Assembly: GCA_963932465.1 (NCBI GenBank)
Contig: OZ010794.1
Span: 439,147,502 to 439,211,501 of the forward strand
DNA: 64,000 nt
DNA from: Maratus speciosus
Lineage: Eukaryota > Arthropoda > Arachnida > Araneae > Salticidae
Reading direction: 5' to 3'
This document shows, in pieces, positions 12,701-24,700 of the stretch. The notes below the pieces were generated by a model. That model was not told where the DNA came from. It saw only the letters and a program-made list of their open reading frames with translations, and ran no database searches. The position numbers were made by a program, and so were the translations under genes. Within the stretch, counting starts at the first letter, position 1; every line of letters begins with the position of its first letter.

Positions 12701-15700
12701 AAAATTATGAAATATTTAATATATTCACATTTTACCATAGTTTATAAGAATCCTAGATGAAAGTATCTGATTTTTTTCTTTTTTTTTTCACAGGACATAA
12801 AATACAAAAGCTGCCATCTCGTAGTATGTCTTTAAAGAGTCTAGATCCACGCAAACTCCAAAAAAGTATTGAAAAATATCGTGAGAAACGCTCATCCATC
12901 AGTTCAGATACAAGTTCTTTACCTGAAGATGATGATGAAGCTTCTGTTGATTGTTTAGATTTCCCTCACATATCAATGAGGAAACATGGCCCATTATATG
13001 TAAGTCTAAATTTGTTTCAGAATGATTAGGGAAGCTGCACATTGAGCCTACAAGTAACACAACTAGAGATTGACTGAAAATTTGTTTCCATTTTTGGCCA
13101 TAATCTTAGTTTTGCATTTTCAGCGAAAATGCTGTTGAAAATTTGGCCGGGTCGAAACTCGAACGAAACTATCTGTATTCCAAAAATCTTCTTTCTTCCT
13201 TCAGAAATTTTTAACGTTACTCATTGATTTGAGCTGTATCAGCTCAAATTAGACACTCTTTATTTATTGCTATGAACTTCCCTGTTTATAATTATCAATA
13301 ATGACCGATTCAAAATGTAAAAACAAATTATAAAGCAAGCAATATATGACTAAACTTCGAAGGCTTTTTTGCGGGCCTATTAAAAGCTGCAGACTTAACA
13401 GTAATAGAAAATTTTTAGTTTCAAAAAGCAGAAGTGTTTCGAATACTCTTTGAGAAAGTTGTAGTATAACAGATGATCATTTACAAAAATCCTTATAAAA
13501 GATAAATCGAGGTAACCTAAAACATCGTTTAATTAAATGAAATTCGTGTAATTAGAAAATCATTTTGCGTCATTGATGAATTAATTACATTTTATTTTAC
13601 ATGAAAATATAAAGTTTTGGTCAAAGGCACAGAGAGCCAACTTGGGCCACATGTGCAATTACATGTATAATTAATTAATAATTTTGTATATTTATTTATG
13701 TATGTATTAATTACTTAACATTTTTTTGGACATTTTTGTTTTCGGCCGAAAATAGGAAGATTACTGAAATTCTGTTTCTGTTTCGGTCTTAAAAACTTGT
13801 TTCAGTCGATCCTTAAACACAACGCACAACTTAAGAGAAGAATGGGATGGAAACAAAACAGAAATAATTTTGAATTTCAGAATTTGTCTCTAAGTTGCAC
13901 ATTATTTCACTTGTCACCTCAGTGTGCAGTTTACCTTACTCTGCAGTAGACATGTCATTTAAAGAAGTTACTTTCAATGCCGTTTTTCCATCTTTTGACA
14001 TAACAGACTGACAATATTTAAAGTTGAATACCTGTTTCACAGCTTTTAAAAAGCCTATTCATTCAATGAACAGAATTTTTAAAGTGTTTAGTTGTGTATT
14101 TTAAAATCTTTTTAAAAAGTGATCTAAATATTTCAGTGAAAAATTATTAAAATATCCTTCATGTTTTTGTATAATAATAACAAAATACCATGAACTATCT
14201 CTAGAAACTTAAAAACAAATTCTATTACAGTAGTTGTCGCATTAAAATAATATTCATAATAATAAATAAAGATTTAATGATTCAGATGCATAATGGTAAA
14301 TAAAAAATATTTGCGACTTGAAGAGAAGTCATATTTACAGAGAAAAATATGTCATGAGCAAGTAATTAATTAGTATAATAGACTGACTTGAGGATTCAAA
14401 TCTAAAATCACTTGGTATTAATATTTTTCATATAATTAAACTAGGGGTCATTTATATATGATGTCACACTTTTTTTCAATATTTTTGACCCCCCCCCCCC
14501 CCCTTTGTCACATGACACGCTATATTACATAAACATATACTTGCAGTTCAAAATCAAAGTACTATGCTATAGATCATATTTCAAATTTTATTTTGAAACT
14601 TTTAACTATGTGTTTTAACGACATTTGTGAGTATAATAATAAAAATGATTCGTGTACTTATTTTGTATGAAATAAGATTAAGATTTACAACAAAAAACAT
14701 AATTAATATACAATAATAATAAAATATTAATATGAAAGAGCAATTGAAAACGGTAGTATTTTGAAATTTGAAATGGAATTTAATATATTTGGCTTTAAAT
14801 GTTATCTTTACTGTATGAACACAAAATACTTTAATTTCAAAATAACTTTAAAATTTAATCTGCTGATTTTTAATGCTTTTATTTTAACCAAAATGTGTGA
14901 TGTTACACTTCTTCTTACCCCCTCCCACCCCCTTGTCACAATTTCATGAACCCCCTCCCCCCCCCTCCAAGCATGACATCATTTGTGGATGGCCCCCTAG
15001 ATAATTGCTGGAGATTTTTAAAGCTTGAAATTGCTTTTTTAGACATCAATTTGACTTACAAGTAGTTCTGAAAAGCGCTTCAACGGATGTATAATTAAAT
15101 TTCTCTCAAAAACAAATTTCTCCATATTTTGACTAAAATGTGTGTTTTTCTTGAACGTTTATAATAAATATTAATATATTTATTAGGACGAACTTATGAG
15201 GATATAATTCAATACAATTATTGATTAAATCATAATAAATATTATTATAATTTTTACTTACTTTATTTTACTTAGAAAACCTTAATTTACTTTGGGTTGT
15301 CCTCTTTTTAGTCATTTGCCTTTGCCCCTCTCTCCACACAGACATACTAATGGGGGGGGGGGGGGGGATTGTGTTTTACTCAAAAATTTTTAGGCCCACC
15401 CAATATTTTTCAAATGTTGGCACAATAGCTTATCAACCTCGCTTTCAAATTCTTGGGAGAGACCACTTGAAATTGAAAACAGTAAACTTGTGTAAAATCA
15501 AAATTTTAAAAGGGTTACCTTTATCCAGTGAAATGCAGTGTTGATTTTTACATACTTGCAAAATGCTTGTCAAAGTATGAGATTCCAATCATATGCAATG
15601 ACAATCTTCTTATGATTAATTGATGACCCAAGCACTTTTTTAATAAAAATATTATGGAACATTAATGTTTAAACTAATTCTTATTTATGAAGAGATATCT

Positions 15701-18700
15701 AGAGGACATAAGCAATGGTTCTAGGTTTTATTTAAGTTTAAATAAAGTTATTGGAAATTTAAATGTGATCCATTGTGCTGGATCTGGTAAAAATGATGCG
15801 TGCCCATCGGATGAGTGAAAACAATCGACTAATTCCTTTCAGAAATTGCAAAGCTACAGCCATGAAATGTGACAAAACACCTATCAGCCAATCAGTGTGT
15901 ATGAGAGTTTCACAATGGATCACATTTAACGGTCGGAAAAACTGCTTTATTTTTGTAGAGAACTATAACTACTTTATCAATAATTTAGCTAAAGGCTACT
16001 GCACAGACTTGAAAACACTCGGTTGCTAATGTTAATCCTATGGGTGAATTTGTTTTAAATATGTTGTTTGTATTTCAATGTTTTAAAATGAATTTTTAGT
16101 ATTGGATAGCTGAGGTTGATCTCTACAAAGGCCATTTTTTACTTTTTCGATTTTGTTTTCAGTTTTTTTTTCTTTTAATGAGGATACTTTTACTTTTGAA
16201 ACTGGTTCCATGGAATGCATTTTTATTTTTTAATTTTGTATCTCACAATGCTCACACACTGGGCAATTAGGTATCTCACTGACCAATGCCCTTAGGCTAA
16301 TGTCAGATGAACGTCTATTTGCAAGCTTTTTGTCTCAACATATAACAGAAATGCCTTTGCTAACAGGTGTTTCTGTTACATGTTGAGACAAAAAACGTGC
16401 AAACAGACGTTCGCCTGACATTAGCCTTAAAGTTTTGCAGCAACTTTAAATTATATGATGGTGAAAAAGATTTTAAGTCTATTTCATTCTTCGTCATTAA
16501 AAAAATTATTCAACACAGCCTAAAATGAGAAAAACAATTTTTTTTTTCAGCTGTTGAAATACATCTATGTTGAAGATTGGGAGAAAACCAATTTTGACAT
16601 TCATTGTTTAGTTTTCATAGTCATTTTTGAATTCCTTCTTTGCAATTTTCTGCCACTTGTTATATCTATTAACAGTTTTCTCTTATATAAATTTGTTGAC
16701 ATGCATGTACATGCTCTTAAAACAAGATATGCCTCGTGCAATTCACAGACGTTGTACCTAAGTGTAGGATGGTGAATATGCCCTTTAACATTTGTGTACA
16801 ACAGATCTCGCGTTTTAAAAAATTTCTTCAATAAAACATTTATCTAATTTATGCTTTTTCACTAGTTCAAAAGTTTCAATTGCATATTCTGTTTTAACTC
16901 TTTCCTTTAACAGCAACAATTTTTCTCTAGAAGCTTTAACATTAACTGAAGAGATGAGAACATTTTCATATTTTTCCTGCATATTCATTAAAAATGTTCA
17001 AACAATGAAAAAAGCTTGAAAGAAATGAAACTTCATTACACAAAATTACATCACAAAAAAAATAACATAATTTAAAGTGCTCCATTCAGAAACTGATATT
17101 TCTGTTAAATCGTAAAATATTTATAGAACTGGACCAAACAGTTTTGCAGCACATCCTTGCATTCTGTCATGACACAGTGGTTCAAAATCTCGGGTGCAGA
17201 TATTTGGTAGTACTGTTTGTTAATGACAAAAAGACTAGTATTGTTTTGATTTACAAATAAATGTGTTCTAGAAGATTTAAGGTCAATTTTCTGCATATTG
17301 TGAATTTATATATAGTGAGAACTATTTTTTTAACATGTGATGTCTGTTTTCAATTTTAAAGAAAAAGAAAATAATTTTGCCACTGAAACTATAACTTTTC
17401 AAAATAGCTCTTCTACTTGCATAATTACCCCTTAGAAAATCGGAGAGAGAATCATTATTAAAAAAATAATAATAAGCTAATTGATCCCTCCTTAACAAAA
17501 ACAAGAAATGATGTTTTGGTGCTGTTTAAAAAAATATCTTCAAGTCTAAGCTGCAGACCACACAGGCATGGTTGTTTCAAAATCTTCTTGTTCTCTAGAT
17601 TTTATTCGGCCAGTGCCCATAGTTATTCATATCACTTTTGTGTTTTTGGTAAAATTTCTCTAAAATTGAAGTGGAATCTCATTATTTTGGAATCAGTGGA
17701 CCTGAAAATTTATTTAAATTCACCAAATTTCAGATTAAGCCAAAAATTGTCATTTTTTAAAGATAACTTTGGCATAAATAATAATGAGACTTATATAATA
17801 AAATGGGTGCCCTACTATAAAATATAATGCAATATATATGAAAAGATGCAAATCAAACCCTTTTATAAACTTATTATAAATTTCTAACTTCTTTGACATT
17901 GATTGATGTAATGAATACTTAAAATCATAAATCACAATAAACTAGCATTGTGACAATTATTGGGCTCATAAAATCAAACTAGAGTTAAAATAAACATTAA
18001 ATGAAAAACATAAATAGTGATTTACTTTTCCAAATATGACAGGTGATTAGATTATATTTAGGCTATAAATTCTAATTACTTTTCCTCAAATTTGCCAGTT
18101 ATTAGATTCATGATTACATTTAATTATAAAATATAAATAAATCCTAATATCAATGTTAAAATCTGTTATGTATTGAACTGTTATTTTCCTATACTCCATG
18201 TTTCCTTTACTCCATGTATTTATTTATTGTAACCAGCAGTAGCACCAAACAACTAAACTTGCGATGTGTTCAGAATGTTTATATTATCAGCTGTTCCAGT
18301 GGAGCGCGCGCCAGTCTTTGCTAGTTATGTAATTGTCAGGTTGTATTATTTTAACCTAGTTTTTAGCTTTGTATTTTAAATGGTTTTAGAATTAAATATG
18401 TTTTATTCAATATCAGCCATCCGTTATTTACCCACGAGGGCAATACATTTTAATGGCGACGAGCAGGAAGCTAGTTAGGCTTAATTTTGACGGCGCAGTG
18501 TGATGTTTTGATGAATTGTTAAAAAACTTTTTGTGCCAGTATACGAAGTATTTACGTAACCCAGCAAGTTTATTCCAGTATTTAAGAAGAATTTAGTAGG
18601 TTTTTTTTTGCTGGACACTCCGGAAATATGGATAAATTTGGCCAGATAGAAAATTACGTTATCGGTACTTCATGGAAGTTGTATAAGCAGAAGTTAGATT

Positions 18701-21700
18701 TTTATTTCAAGGCTAATGATATTGTGGAGGCTCGTAAGAAGTATATATTTTTGACAGTGTGTGGCGACACTACTTTTTCCATTGCGGATTCACTGATTAA
18801 ACCAGATACATTAGAAGCTGCTGCATATAACGATATAATTGCAAAATTAGATGAGCATTTTTCTCCTGTGCCGAATCCAATTGTGGAGCGATATCAGTTT
18901 AATAAGCGAGACCAGCGTCCGAATGAATCAGTGGCTGATTATATTGCGGAATTACGGCGACTGAGCAACACCTGTAAATTTTCGGATTTGGAAGATAGGC
19001 TCCGTGACCGGATTGTGTGTGGCGTGCATGACCAGGGTTTACAACATCGTCTTTTCGAGGAAGGGCCGACGTTAACTTTTAAGAAAGCAGTGGATATGGC
19101 TCTCGCTAGTGAAGTGGCACAGCGAAGTGTAACAGAGATCCGAAATACATCGAGTAATGCACAGGCTTTGTACAGCGATACAAAAAAGAACATGGCTGGT
19201 TTTCAGCATAAGAATATGCCTGATTTAAAAGGGAAGTTCAAAAAGGTACAATGCTATCGATATTCAGGCGTGCACACAGCAGATGTTTGTAAGTTTAAAA
19301 ATGCTAAATGCAATTTTTGTTCCAAATTAGGACATCTTGAGAGAGCCTGTATAACCAAAACATATAGAAAAAAAACGGGAATGCAGCAGGGAAATAAACA
19401 AAAGTATAAGAACCAGAATTTGTTAATTAACCAGTCGGTGCCACAGTTGGATGAAGATTTATTTTATTCTTTTCCTGCGAATCGGGTGTACAGTTTGGTG
19501 GTCACTGTTGAGGGTCAAGAATTGGAGATGCAAATTGATACAGGGGCAGGTCATTCAATAATTGGTGAAGATACTTATCAAAAAATTTTTTCAAATAAAT
19601 GCCAGTTGTCAAATGAAGATTTAGTTTTGAGAACATGGTCAAGGCAACCACTGGTGGTATTGGGAACTTTTTCGGCCCAGGTGGAGCATGGTAATCGTAA
19701 AGTGGTTTTACCTGTATTGGTAATTAAAGAAAATGGCCCAAGTTTGATGGGAAGGAACTGGTTCGAGGCCCTGGGTATCGAGTTACACATTAATCATGTG
19801 AGGTCTGAAGATATCTTTTCCCAGTTTCCAGGACTTTTTGATGAAGGAATTGGGGTCTACAATGGTCCACCAGTGTATATTCCCATATTTCCAGATGCAG
19901 CTCCAATTTTTTTAAAGGCCAGGTCAGTTCCATTCTCTTTACGGGAAAAGGTGGAGAAGGAATTGCATCGTCAAGAGGCTTCTGGTATCATCGAGAGGGT
20001 TCAGTTTTCAAGTTGGGCAACTTTTCCAGTTTTGAAGAGAAATGGCCAGAGGAGATTATGTGGGGATTATTCGGCCACAGTTAACAAAGTTTTACAAAAA
20101 GTGTCTTACCCACTGCCAACGGCCAATGAGGTTTTCAGTAAACATTTGGGTTGTACTATTTTTTCTAAATTAGACTTGTCTTACGCTTATTTGCAACTCA
20201 GGGTGGATGAACAGTCAGCTGATCTTTTGACTTTGAACACGCCTAAAGGGTTGTATAGAGTCAGAAGACTTCCTTTTGGTATAGCGGCAGCTCTGGCTAT
20301 TTTTCAACGCACGATGGATGTTGTACTGGCTGACATTCCTGGAGTTGCAACTTTGCTCGATGATGACATTGTTAGGGGATCGAGTTCCACTGACCACTCT
20401 AAACGTTTGTGTCAGGTGCTTGAGCATCTTCAGAAAGCTGGATTAAAGTTGAATCGGACCAAGTGTCACATTGGAGCAAAGTCAGTTAAATTCTTGGGAT
20501 TTCAAGTTGACGGATCTGGTATCCATCCAACAGATGATAAAATTTTGGCGATCAAAAATGCACCTGCTCCCCGAAATAAGAAAGAGCTACAGTCATTTTT
20601 AGGGTTATATAATTTTTATGAGAGGTTTTTGCCACAGAAGTCGACGATTTTGGAACCTTTGCACCGGCTTTTGGACCAGGGCAGTGCATGGAAGTGGTGT
20701 GGACCACAGGAAAAGGCATTCCAGAAGGCGAAAGATTTGCTGAGGTCTGATGCAGTTTTGGTACACTATGACCCTGAGAAGCCTTTGGTTTTGGTCTGCG
20801 ATGCTTCGCCTTATGGAGTAGGAGCTGTTTTATCACACGTTATGGAGGACGGTGTGGAATTGCCGGTTGCCTACGGATCCAGAACCTTGCGAATGCCTGA
20901 GAGGAACTATGCCCAGATTGATCGAGAAGCTTTGGCGATTATATTTGTAGATTATATTTGTTTGGAGTGCAGAAGTTTCATCAGTTTTTGGCAGGGCGAT
21001 CTTTCACTATCTTGACTGACCATAAACCTCTTTTGGGACTTTTTAAACCAAATTCGGTCATGCCTGTGATGATTTCTCCAAGAATGTTACGGTGGAAACT
21101 TATGCTGCAGGGTTACAACTATGAGTTGCGACATCGTTCAGGTAATAAAATGGGTAATGCTGATGCACTGAGCCGCTTGCCAGTTGACGCTTCCGAGTCA
21201 GGTTTCCCAGACCCAGCTGATGTTCTGATGTTTGAAGTGCCTGAAAGGGAGAGTCTTCTGATGGCCAAGGATATTGCACATGCAACCCAGAATGATCCAG
21301 AGTTGTCGCAGGTCAAATTTTGGATACTACATGGTTGGCCTGGTGAATGAGTCAAGTCATTTGAAGCATATAATCGCAGGCAGAACGAATTGTCAAATTT
21401 TCAGGATTGTATTCTGTGGGGATCAAGAGTGGTTGTTCCTGCTTGTTTTCGTCAAAATGTTTTATCTTTTTTACATGCCACACACCAAGGAATTGTGTTG
21501 CCCGAGGTTATGTGTGGTGGCCAGGCTTGGATAGGAAGATCTAGTGAACAAATGTCACAGATGCCAGATTACCAGAAATGAGCCGGCGAAAACAATGTCT
21601 GACGGTTGGTTTTCTACGTCTAGACCATGGTTCAGGATACATGTTGATTTTGTGGGTCCATTTCATGGCAAATTATTTTTTATTCTGGTGGATGCTTACT

Positions 21701-24700
21701 CAAAATGGCCTGAAGTTAAAATTATCCCCAATTTGAATTCTGCGACAGTGATCCACGAGCTGCTTGAAATTTTTTCTATTCATGGTATACCAGATATTTT
21801 GGTTTCTGATAATGGCCGAGCTTTTAGATCTGAGGAATTGCAGCAGTTTACTTTGAGAAATGGCATTAGACACGTCTTTACTCCCCCTTATCATCCGTCT
21901 TCAAATGGACAGGTAGAAAGGCAGGCTCAGGTGATCAAGCAAAATTTACGTTGAATCTCTGAGGGTGATTGGCATACAAGACTATGTCGTATGTTGTTGG
22001 GGCTTCGTACTACTCCTCATTCAACGACAGGGATAACTCCAGCAGAGATGCTGATGAAACGCAAGTTGAAAACAGTTTTGAGTCAATTGCATCCTGCCAG
22101 TTGTGTTTCCGAAAGGCAAGGCAGAGGTGTGGTGACAAAGAAGTTTTCTACAGGAGATCCAATATACATTAGAAATTATTCCCGAGGAGACAAATGGATA
22201 CCTGGCACAGTGATGGCAGCTAAAGGACCTGTTACATATGAAGTTGTGTCGACAGAAGGTCAAAATCACCATCGACATGTTGATCAGCTGAGATTTAGAA
22301 AGACTGAAAGTTTTCCAAGTTCCACAATGGGAGGTAGAGCTGCGTCGGGTCCTAAAATCCCTTGTGAGTCCACGACTGAAGTAACGTCTAGTGGTTCTTC
22401 CGAAGTGGCACCTGAAGTAATTTCCTCATCTGGATTAGAGAGTGTTCCAGGAGTGCTGCCTGAGAGTCCAACTGCTGTGGTGAGATCTCCAGCTAAATCT
22501 CCAAGAGTAGAGCCAGTGAACATTCCGCCAGTGCTGAAATGGTCTGAACGTGCAAGGAAGGCACCTGACTATTTGAGGGACTATGTTTGAACTTTGGTCG
22601 GATGAACTGTTATGTATTGAACTGTCATTTTCCTATACTCCATGTTTCCTTTACTCCATGTATTTATTTATTGTAACCGGCAGTAACACCAAACAACTAA
22701 ACTTGCAATGTGTTCAGAATGTTTATATTATCAGCTATTTCAGTGGAGCATGCGCCAGTCTTTGCCAGTTATGTAATTGTCAGGTTGTATTATTTTAACC
22801 TAGTTTTTAGCTTTGTATTTTAAATGGTTTTACAATTAAATATGTTTTATTCAATATCAGCCATCCATTATTTACCCACGATATCAATACATTTTAAAAA
22901 TGTCATAAATCGTAATTAGTTTTCTTCTAGCTGACATTGATTCAAACATAAATAATCATTAATGTCAAAAGTGGAACTTACCAGTTGTGGTGCAATCACA
23001 ATACCACACTTATTAAAGAACATTGGGCCAATTAAATTAAAGTTTCCTCCCAAGTTGACACTTTCGCCCTCTGCTGGAAAAAATATAAAATATAACATAA
23101 ATATATAAAATATAACATAATAAATATATAAAATATAACAAAACTCATGTGCTCAGTCTAAGAGATTTTTTTAGCGATTTGAACATGCTCTAATGGTCAC
23201 AGCATGTGATTCAGGAAAAAGTATGGTATCTTGGGGCCTCTGGCGGGCTCCGCGAATGAATGCTGTATACCATCTCATCTAATGACTAAATAAAAAGAAA
23301 TTTATTTCATTGAGCGTGGTCCCGAGTCAAATTGTTTCAATATTGTGGATTCACTCAAATGCATTTATTGAATATATCTAAGATGAGACGGGAAAGAAAC
23401 CCCATAATCTGCCACAACTACATTCTACATGCAGTAGAAGGAAGTACAAGCTTGTTGCACATCATATGAACTCCATTTGACAGATAGAAATTTATGTGAT
23501 TTTTTACCTATAAAAGAGACTTGCCTCAATACAGTGATATTTGATCTAATTTTGGTTCCTCTCAACTGGGAAAAGTTGTGACACAGAACGATCATGGTCA
23601 CACACAGCAATGGTTTCATTTTAATTCATCGATCAGCATGAGATTTTAAATTGCGCAAAAAGATATTTTTGGTTTCACTTTGGGTAAACGTCGCACTCCA
23701 TTTGGAAAAAAACTCTCTACGGTAATTCGCTTTTGACAGCATAGGGGAGAAAATAAAAATTCCGTTATCAGTCAGGGCACCACAGGCTTTGACAAAATTT
23801 CTGATTGATATCCACTTGCATATGAGTTTCTTGATGAATAGAAAATCAAATCCATAGAAAGGCAGGAGATCTTTCCATTTAACCAAATGAAGACAGGCAA
23901 GTAGAAGAAAAATTTCAATTCTAGACCGAATGAGAAGACATACTTTGGATCCATAAAGGAATGAAGTATATTCCAATGGGATTTTCCTCGGCAGGACACC
24001 AATCCTGCCGACTCCTGAAATGAAATCTGCTTTACTTCATTGTATGTGAGTGTAGTCATGGTATTAAAAGAAGATGAGGCAGCTTTGTCCTGAACCTGAC
24101 TTTATTTTCACTAATATTACATGATCTCACATGAAGTCAGGCCCAGTGACTTGGGAGTTGGTAGGAGCAAAAGCTCTTTATTCATGCGTGATATTCAACA
24201 GAGGATCACATCATAATATCTACCTGTCTCTTCCCCTGCATTCTGCTTTTCATAAGCTAGTTTTTACTTTTTCCAGCAGAGGGCAGAAGTATCAAAGTGG
24301 GAGGTTTATCCTTTCATGATTGGTGCATTGTCTTTTTTATAACTGTTTTTTAATGGAGACAAGAGTCTGGACTTATATGATTGCACCACCAAGAGCTAAT
24401 TATAATTTTAATGTTAAATATTATTTATGAGGTAATCATAGTATGTACTGCCAATCAGACAAAAGTTAATTATGATTTATCTCCTAATATGTGTTCATCA
24501 ATATTTTATTTTGCCACTAATTTAACTTTGTACTTTTAAACATATTTACTTTGATTTATTATAATCCTTTGTTGTTTATAATTTGATTCCTAAATTATCT
24601 AGCATAGTCTGAAAAACTCAGTTTGTTTATGCTATAAATATAATGATGCTTTACTTCCTTGCTCATGAGAGATTTATTACTTTTATAAGGATTTTAAGAT

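Larger units (their letters stand above)
2907..12793 (+). other. Intron 2 of window
   Basis: About 9.9 kb, over half of it recognisable mobile DNA: pogo-type at 3753 and 9609, a split hAT-type element at 6152-9534, a dispersed repeat at 10577, a 54-bp tandem duplication at 11536 and a long-TIR element at 12215. The parts at about 4419-6151 and 11000-11530 show only AT-rich sequence and short homopolymers. Confidence 0.75.
18164..22897 (+). mobile_element. Ty3/gypsy LTR retrotransposon, decayed
   Basis: This 4.73-kb element has two 290-bp LTRs, a sequence starting TGG right after the 5' LTR (fitting a tRNA-primed binding site), and gag-pol in the order nucleocapsid, protease, reverse transcriptase, RNase H, integrase, which is the Ty3/gypsy order. 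Flanks AAATC and AAATG match at four of five bases, a probable target duplication. No envelope gene is present. It lies in the sense orientation of the host gene. LTRs differ at about 14 of 290 positions by eye, so the insertion is old but not ancient. Confidence 0.93.

Noticed and set aside
15775..16029. 84-codon plus-strand ORF (MLDLVKMMRAHRM start)
   Set aside because: No recognised family or splice context, and it abuts a dispersed repeat; could be chance or part of that repeat.
20552..20836. Minus-strand ORFs across the gypsy element
   Set aside because: They are antisense shadows of the gag-pol frame.
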